Below are positions 54,666 through 58,462 of a DNA stretch of 58,462 nucleotides, in pieces. The position numbers and the translations under genes are program-made. The notes beneath the pieces were generated by a model. It made no database searches, was not told where the DNA came from, and worked only from the letters and a program-made list of their open reading frames with translations. Origin of the DNA: Flavobacterium muglaense. GTDB lineage: Bacteria; Bacteroidota; Bacteroidia; Flavobacteriales; Flavobacteriaceae. Each line of letters starts with the position of its first letter. Position 1 is the first letter of the stretch. Where the stretch lies: assembly GCF_014305155.1 (NCBI RefSeq), contig NZ_JACRUK010000021.1, forward strand, positions 1 to 58,462, read 5' to 3'.

Positions 54666-55388
54666 ATGGAGGACTTAGAAAGTAAACATTACCAAGAGTT
54701 AATGGCTCTGAAAAAAGAATATGAAGAGTTTGTTTATATAGTTTCACATGATTTAAAAAGTCCGTTGCGCGCCATTGCTAATATTAGTAGTTGGATCGAA
54801 GATGATTTAGAAGGAAATGACAATGCCGAAATAATAGCGAATTTCAGCTTGATGAAAGGTAGGGTAGCACGTCTAGAAAGCATGATGAATGCTTTGATAG
54901 AATTGTCAAGAGTCAATAGATTAGAACTGGATCAATATGAAGTTAGTATTCCAGAACTGGTAAAAGAATGTGCTGCAATGGCTACAACAACGCCCAATGT
55001 GAGTTTTCATTATCGGATTGAAATAGAACATGAAAAGGTAACGACTTTAGCAAAAAAACTAGAAAAAGTACTTTTTAATCTCATTGAAAATGCAATTCAA
55101 TTTCATGATAAAGATAAAATCAATATCTTTATTGAAATAATCGAGACCAATCTTGCCTATGAATTTGCTATTAGAGATGATGGACCAGGGATTCCAGAAG
55201 CCGTAAGAGAGAAGATTTTTAATATTTTTTATACGGTAAGTGCTAAGGATCTCGTTGAAACCACAGGTGCTGGTTTGACTATTTGCAAGAAGATAGTGAA
55301 ATTAGTAGGTGGTACAATAGAATTGGTGTCCGGTGAAGGATCAGGGACTACTTTTAAATTCAGTTGGCCCAAAGAAATAGTTTTATAA
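54666..55388 (+). CDS. Short histidine kinase without a sensor domain
   Basis: A 240-residue protein of kinase core only. The acceptor is in FVYIVSHDLKSPLRAIAN (His28), the ATPase boxes are NLIENAIQFHD, DDGPGIPE and GAGLTICK. It follows the sensor kinase by 6 bp and probably works with it or with the receivers downstream. Confidence 0.9.
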   Translation: MEDLESKHYQELMALKKEYEEFVYIVSHDLKSPLRAIANISSWIEDDLEGNDNAEIIANFSLMKGRVARLESMMNALIELSRVNRLELDQYEVSIPELVKECAAMATTTPNVSFHYRIEIEHEKVTTLAKKLEKVLFNLIENAIQFHDKDKINIFIEIIETNLAYEFAIRDDGPGIPEAVREKIFNIFYTVSAKDLVETTGAGLTICKKIVKLVGGTIELVSGEGSGTTFKFSWPKEIVL

Positions 55389-55408
55389 ACAACTCAAAAA
55401 AAACAAAC

Positions 55409-55822
55409 ATGATGATCAGCAAATTAGTAAATATTCTATTAGTCGAAGACGACGAGGTAGATGTAATGAATGTAAAAAGAGCTTTTTCGAAAAACAAAAT
55501 TGAAAACCCATTGTACGTTGCTGGAAATGGTGTTGAAGCTTTGGCATTGTTAAACGACCCCGATGTTCCTATGCCTAAGATTATTATTTTGGACATTAAT
55601 ATGCCTAAAATGAATGGTATTGAGTTTCTAAGATTGGTAAGGCAAAATGATAAATTTAAAAACATATCTGTTTTTGTGATGACCACATCAAATGAGGACA
55701 GTGACAAAATAAACGCATACGATCTCAATGTGGCCGGTTATATTTTAAAGCCCTTATCATTTGAGAAATTTTTATCGTCGGTTTCTACTTTAAAAGATTA
55801 CTGGAAGCTATGTGAGATGTAA
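55409..55822 (+). CDS. Single-domain response regulator
   Basis: Read from MMISKLVNILLVEDDE (ATG at 55409, 137 residues). Acids in LLVEDDEVD, phospho-acceptor Asp62 in LDINMPKMNG, Thr in VMTTSNED, Lys in YILKPLSF. All receiver residues are intact. No output domain. The start is 20 bp after the kinase stop. Confidence 0.92.
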   Translation: MMISKLVNILLVEDDEVDVMNVKRAFSKNKIENPLYVAGNGVEALALLNDPDVPMPKIIILDINMPKMNGIEFLRLVRQNDKFKNISVFVMTTSNEDSDKINAYDLNVAGYILKPLSFEKFLSSVSTLKDYWKLCEM

Positions 55823-55840
55823 TATGTAAAAAAAACGTTT

Positions 55841-56260
55841 ATGAAAGATTTAAATATCATTATTATAGATCACAAAACCGATGGGCAAAAAGCGAAAGAT
55901 GTTTTTTTAGAAATAAATAGTCATTCTACTGTTTATCTGGCGGATAATGATGTTGAGGCGTGGTCATTATTAGATGGCGATACCAAGTTAAATCCATTAC
56001 CTAAAATTATTATTGTTGATGTTAATAAGAAAGAGGTGAATGGAATGGTGTTATTAGATAAAATAAGAAATCATCCCCTACTAAAATCATTATTGGTTTT
56101 TGTATTATCTGATTCAGACACCAATAAAGAGGAAGCCTTAAAATTCAATATTGCAGGTTATATTAATAAACCCCTTGATACCGAAAGTAGTGTAGAGGTT
56201 TATTCGAAATTAAATGAATACCTATCGATTATAGAGTTTCCAAGAGACAATCAAATATGA
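55841..56260 (+). CDS. Degenerate receiver-domain protein
   Basis: A 139-residue receiver fold. The acid pocket is reduced (IIIIDHKTD: Asp10 then His11 where a second acid is usual), but the acceptor Asp60 (VDVNKKEVNG), the Ser/Asp turn (LSDSDTN) and Lys (YINKPLD) remain. It may not be phosphorylated normally and may act as a phosphate-independent partner. It overlaps the hybrid kinase by 4 bp. Confidence 0.82.
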   Translation: MKDLNIIIIDHKTDGQKAKDVFLEINSHSTVYLADNDVEAWSLLDGDTKLNPLPKIIIVDVNKKEVNGMVLLDKIRNHPLLKSLLVFVLSDSDTNKEEALKFNIAGYINKPLDTESSVEVYSKLNEYLSIIEFPRDNQI

Positions 56261-58221
56261 CAAAAGCCTTAAAAATACTGACAATTGATGATGATAAGAT
56301 AGACGCTTTGTCTATTGTACGATCGATTTCAAAATCAGATATAAATGCCGAAATTGATAGCGCTTACTCTGCAAAAGAAGGTTTTGAAAAACTAGAAAAA
56401 GAGCAGTACGACTTGATTTTTCTGGATTATATGTTACCCGATTCAGATGGAATCAGTATTCTCCAAAAAATTAGATGTTTAGGCATCGAGGTTCCCGTTA
56501 TTTTTATCACATCCCAAGGTGATGCGCAAATTGCTAGTCAAGCTATTTTGGCTGGAGCATCGGATTATATGCCCAAATCGTTATTAACGGCTGATGGTAT
56601 TTCGCATAGCGTTAGAAAAGCAATCAAATTGTATGAAAGTCAGAATCTTCGAAAAAAAACCGAATTAGCCTTAAAGATTAACGCCAAAAGGCTTTCGAAG
56701 GCACAAAAATTAGCCAAAATAGGAAGTTGGGAGATCAACTTGAATGATGACGATGTATACTTTTCTGAAGGAATGTTTAGCATATTAGAATTAGATTCAA
56801 AACAAAAACCATCATTAAGCCTTATAAAATCGTGCATCACTTCTCTAACCGATTTACAACTGTTTGAAAATAACTTGAAGGAAATTGTGGGTCGTGAAGA
56901 CGAAATACATTTCAGTCATCGCATTATGGCTAAAAACGGAGCTGTAAAACACATCAATCAGTACATTACTTGTATCAATGACGATACTAATATTCCTATT
57001 ACCATTTTAGGAACCATTCAAGATATTAGCGAACAGAAACAAACAGAGAAAGAGCTAATACAAGCCAAGAACATAGCCGAAAATTCGGTAAAAGTGAAAG
57101 AACGTTTCTTGACTAATATGAGTCATGAGATTCGTACGCCTATGAATGGTGTAATGGGATTTGCAAGAATTCTAGAGGACACCAATTTAGATGAAAATCA
57201 AATGCAAAGTATCGAAGCCATCAAAACGGCTGGGGATAATTTAATGGTTATTATCAACGATATTTTGGATTTTTCTAAAATTGAGGCTGATATGATGACA
57301 TTTGAATCCATTCAATTTTCATTGTCCAAAACTGTAAAATCAGTCGTAGAGCTTTTATTGCCTAGTGCTCTTAAGAAGAATATTGTTTTAAAAGAGACCA
57401 TAGACCCACAAGTCAATGACGCTATAATAGGTGATCCTACGCGTTTGTCTCAAATTTTAATTAATTTGATTGGGAACGCCGTGAAATTTACGGAGGAAGG
57501 ACAGGTAGAACTTGTGGTGACTAAAGTAAGCGGATCTGACCTGGTTTCATTGATCAATTTTAATGTTATCGATAGCGGAATTGGTATTCCTGCAGATAAA
57601 GTAGATTCGATATTCGAAAGTTTTACACAAGCCTCTGATGAAACTACAAGAAAATTTGGCGGTACCGGTTTAGGTCTTACCATTACCCGTAAACTGGTCG
57701 AGTTGCAAGGCGGGAGCATTGTGGTAAGAAGCGAAATAGGTACAGGAAGTGAATTCTCTTTTGACATTCAATATAAGAATGCTGCAGTAGATAATGTGAA
57801 TTCGAGCAAAGAGGCAAAGAAAAATCGTGATTTTAGCTTCTTGAAAGACAAAAAAATATTACTTGCCGAGGACAATAAAATCAACCAACTGTTAACGCGC
57901 AAAGTCTTTGAAAGATGGGACAAGCAAATTGAAATTGCCGAAAATGGTTTGATTGCTTTCGAAAAAATCAAGGAGAATGACTATGACATTATTTTAATGG
58001 ACATTCAAATGCCCGAAATGGATGGGAATGAAGTAACAGAACAGGTAAGAAAATTGTCTGGTCATAAATCCAAAGTACCTATCATTGCCCTGACAGCTCA
58101 TGCTACCACTGATGAAGAACGCCGATGCATTACTTCAGGAATGGATGATTATTTGTCAAAACCGTATGATTTTAATGTATTACTAGAGAAATTATACACC
58201 AATCTTAACTTAAATAATTAG
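56257..58221 (+). CDS. Hybrid histidine kinase (REC-PAS-HisKA-HATPase-REC)
   Basis: A 654-residue protein with receivers at both ends. The N-terminal receiver has DDD (11-13) and Asp57 (LDYMLPDSDG). PAS is at about 148-262. HisKA has FLTNMSHEIRTPMNG (His290). The ATPase has NLIGNAVKF, DSGIGIPADK and GGTGLGLTI. The C-terminal receiver has AEDNKINQ, Asp582 (MDIQMPEMDG) and LSKPYD. A typical multistep phosphorelay kinase without membrane anchor. No phosphotransfer (Hpt) protein is seen in the window. Confidence 0.93.
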   Translation: MTKALKILTIDDDKIDALSIVRSISKSDINAEIDSAYSAKEGFEKLEKEQYDLIFLDYMLPDSDGISILQKIRCLGIEVPVIFITSQGDAQIASQAILAGASDYMPKSLLTADGISHSVRKAIKLYESQNLRKKTELALKINAKRLSKAQKLAKIGSWEINLNDDDVYFSEGMFSILELDSKQKPSLSLIKSCITSLTDLQLFENNLKEIVGREDEIHFSHRIMAKNGAVKHINQYITCINDDTNIPITILGTIQDISEQKQTEKELIQAKNIAENSVKVKERFLTNMSHEIRTPMNGVMGFARILEDTNLDENQMQSIEAIKTAGDNLMVIINDILDFSKIEADMMTFESIQFSLSKTVKSVVELLLPSALKKNIVLKETIDPQVNDAIIGDPTRLSQILINLIGNAVKFTEEGQVELVVTKVSGSDLVSLINFNVIDSGIGIPADKVDSIFESFTQASDETTRKFGGTGLGLTITRKLVELQGGSIVVRSEIGTGSEFSFDIQYKNAAVDNVNSSKEAKKNRDFSFLKDKKILLAEDNKINQLLTRKVFERWDKQIEIAENGLIAFEKIKENDYDIILMDIQMPEMDGNEVTEQVRKLSGHKSKVPIIALTAHATTDEERRCITSGMDDYLSKPYDFNVLLEKLYTNLNLNN

Positions 58222-58285
58222 GGAGATCCACGCAGTATTCTCCCTTTTTCGCAGGAATGAAGTTGCATCCTTTTTTATTTTCTAT

Positions 58286-58315
58286 TTGACCATCTGTTAA
58301 AAAGATTTACATTTG
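58286..58315 (+). promoter_or_regulatory. Consensus Bacteroidota promoter
   Basis: TTG (58286-58288) and TACATTTG (58308-58315) are separated by 19 bases, a near-ideal match to the consensus -33/-7 pair. It would drive a plus-strand gene beyond the end of the window. No complete gene lies in 58222-58462. Confidence 0.6.
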
Positions 58316-58462
58316 CAGTTCTCACGAGCAAAGTAATTGATTTTTTAAAATTACTTCTGTATTGAAAACAGTAGCAGTACGCTACTTAGGGCTTGCTGAA
58401 AAATTGCAAATCCAATAAAACAGAGGTATTTAGAGCTACTTTTTCTTGTTTAAATGCAAAGA

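Overview
The window comes from a member of the Bacteroidota, most likely the genus Flavobacterium. It is AT-rich and uses the standard code with mostly ATG starts. It carries promoter-like TAnnTTTG elements and gene families typical of Flavobacteriaceae (DUF6095, a DUF6452/DUF6048 pair beside rlmD, PAS-rich histidine kinases, many SPII lipoproteins). I found no rRNA, canonical tRNA, insertion sequence or CRISPR array.

Region 1 (1-9.6 kb) is accessory DNA. It holds a 1.2-kaa protein that looks like a bacterial SAMD9-family NTPase, and an array of eight imperfect 139/147-bp repeats. Next comes a structured non-coding locus containing what I read as a circularly permuted tRNA mimic, directly upstream of a slipin-type SPFH/Band-7 gene. 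After these lie an FMN reductase, a decayed transglutaminase gene, a RelE/ParE toxin-antitoxin pair and an orphan gene. SPFH proteins paired with a tRNA-like RNA have been proposed, from comparative genomics, as parts of RNA-damage response systems, and human SAMD9 is reported to cleave tRNA. The tRNA-mimic/SPFH locus beside a SAMD9-like gene is therefore the best candidate here for an undescribed system.

Region 2 (9.6-30.3 kb) is mostly core genome. Topoisomerase IV (parE, parC) has a DUF1016 PDDEXK nuclease gene wedged between its two subunits. It is followed by TerC, small lipoproteins, DinB-like, pentapeptide-repeat and DUF6095 genes, murQ, a hydrolase, a ZIP transporter, methyltransferases, rlmD with DUF6452/DUF6048, MepB and a carboxypeptidase-regulatory-domain protein. 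Four copies of a hairpin family with conserved flanks and unrelated stems sit in the intergenic gaps.

Region 3 (30.3-38 kb) holds a two-gene restriction-modification system (a fused nuclease-methylase plus a specificity subunit, no helicase), a co-directional GNAT gene and a gene remnant. A CocE-type hydrolase follows; its last ~150 bp, including the terminator, is duplicated on the far side of two small orphan genes.

Region 4 (38-47 kb) has an SGNH hydrolase, a cysE-cysM-GNAT operon for cysteine synthesis, a 295-bp tandem repeat array, an Smr-domain gene, a lipoprotein with an internal repeat, a cysteine desulfurase and a cation:proton antiporter.

Region 5 (47-58.4 kb) is a signalling cluster. 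A four-PAS kinase with a response regulator and the cbpA-cbpM co-chaperone pair lie on the minus strand. A plus-strand run of five genes (GAF/PAS kinase, short kinase, receiver, degenerate receiver, hybrid kinase) faces them. None of the receivers has a DNA-binding output domain, so the cluster looks like a phosphorelay or protein-protein signalling network.
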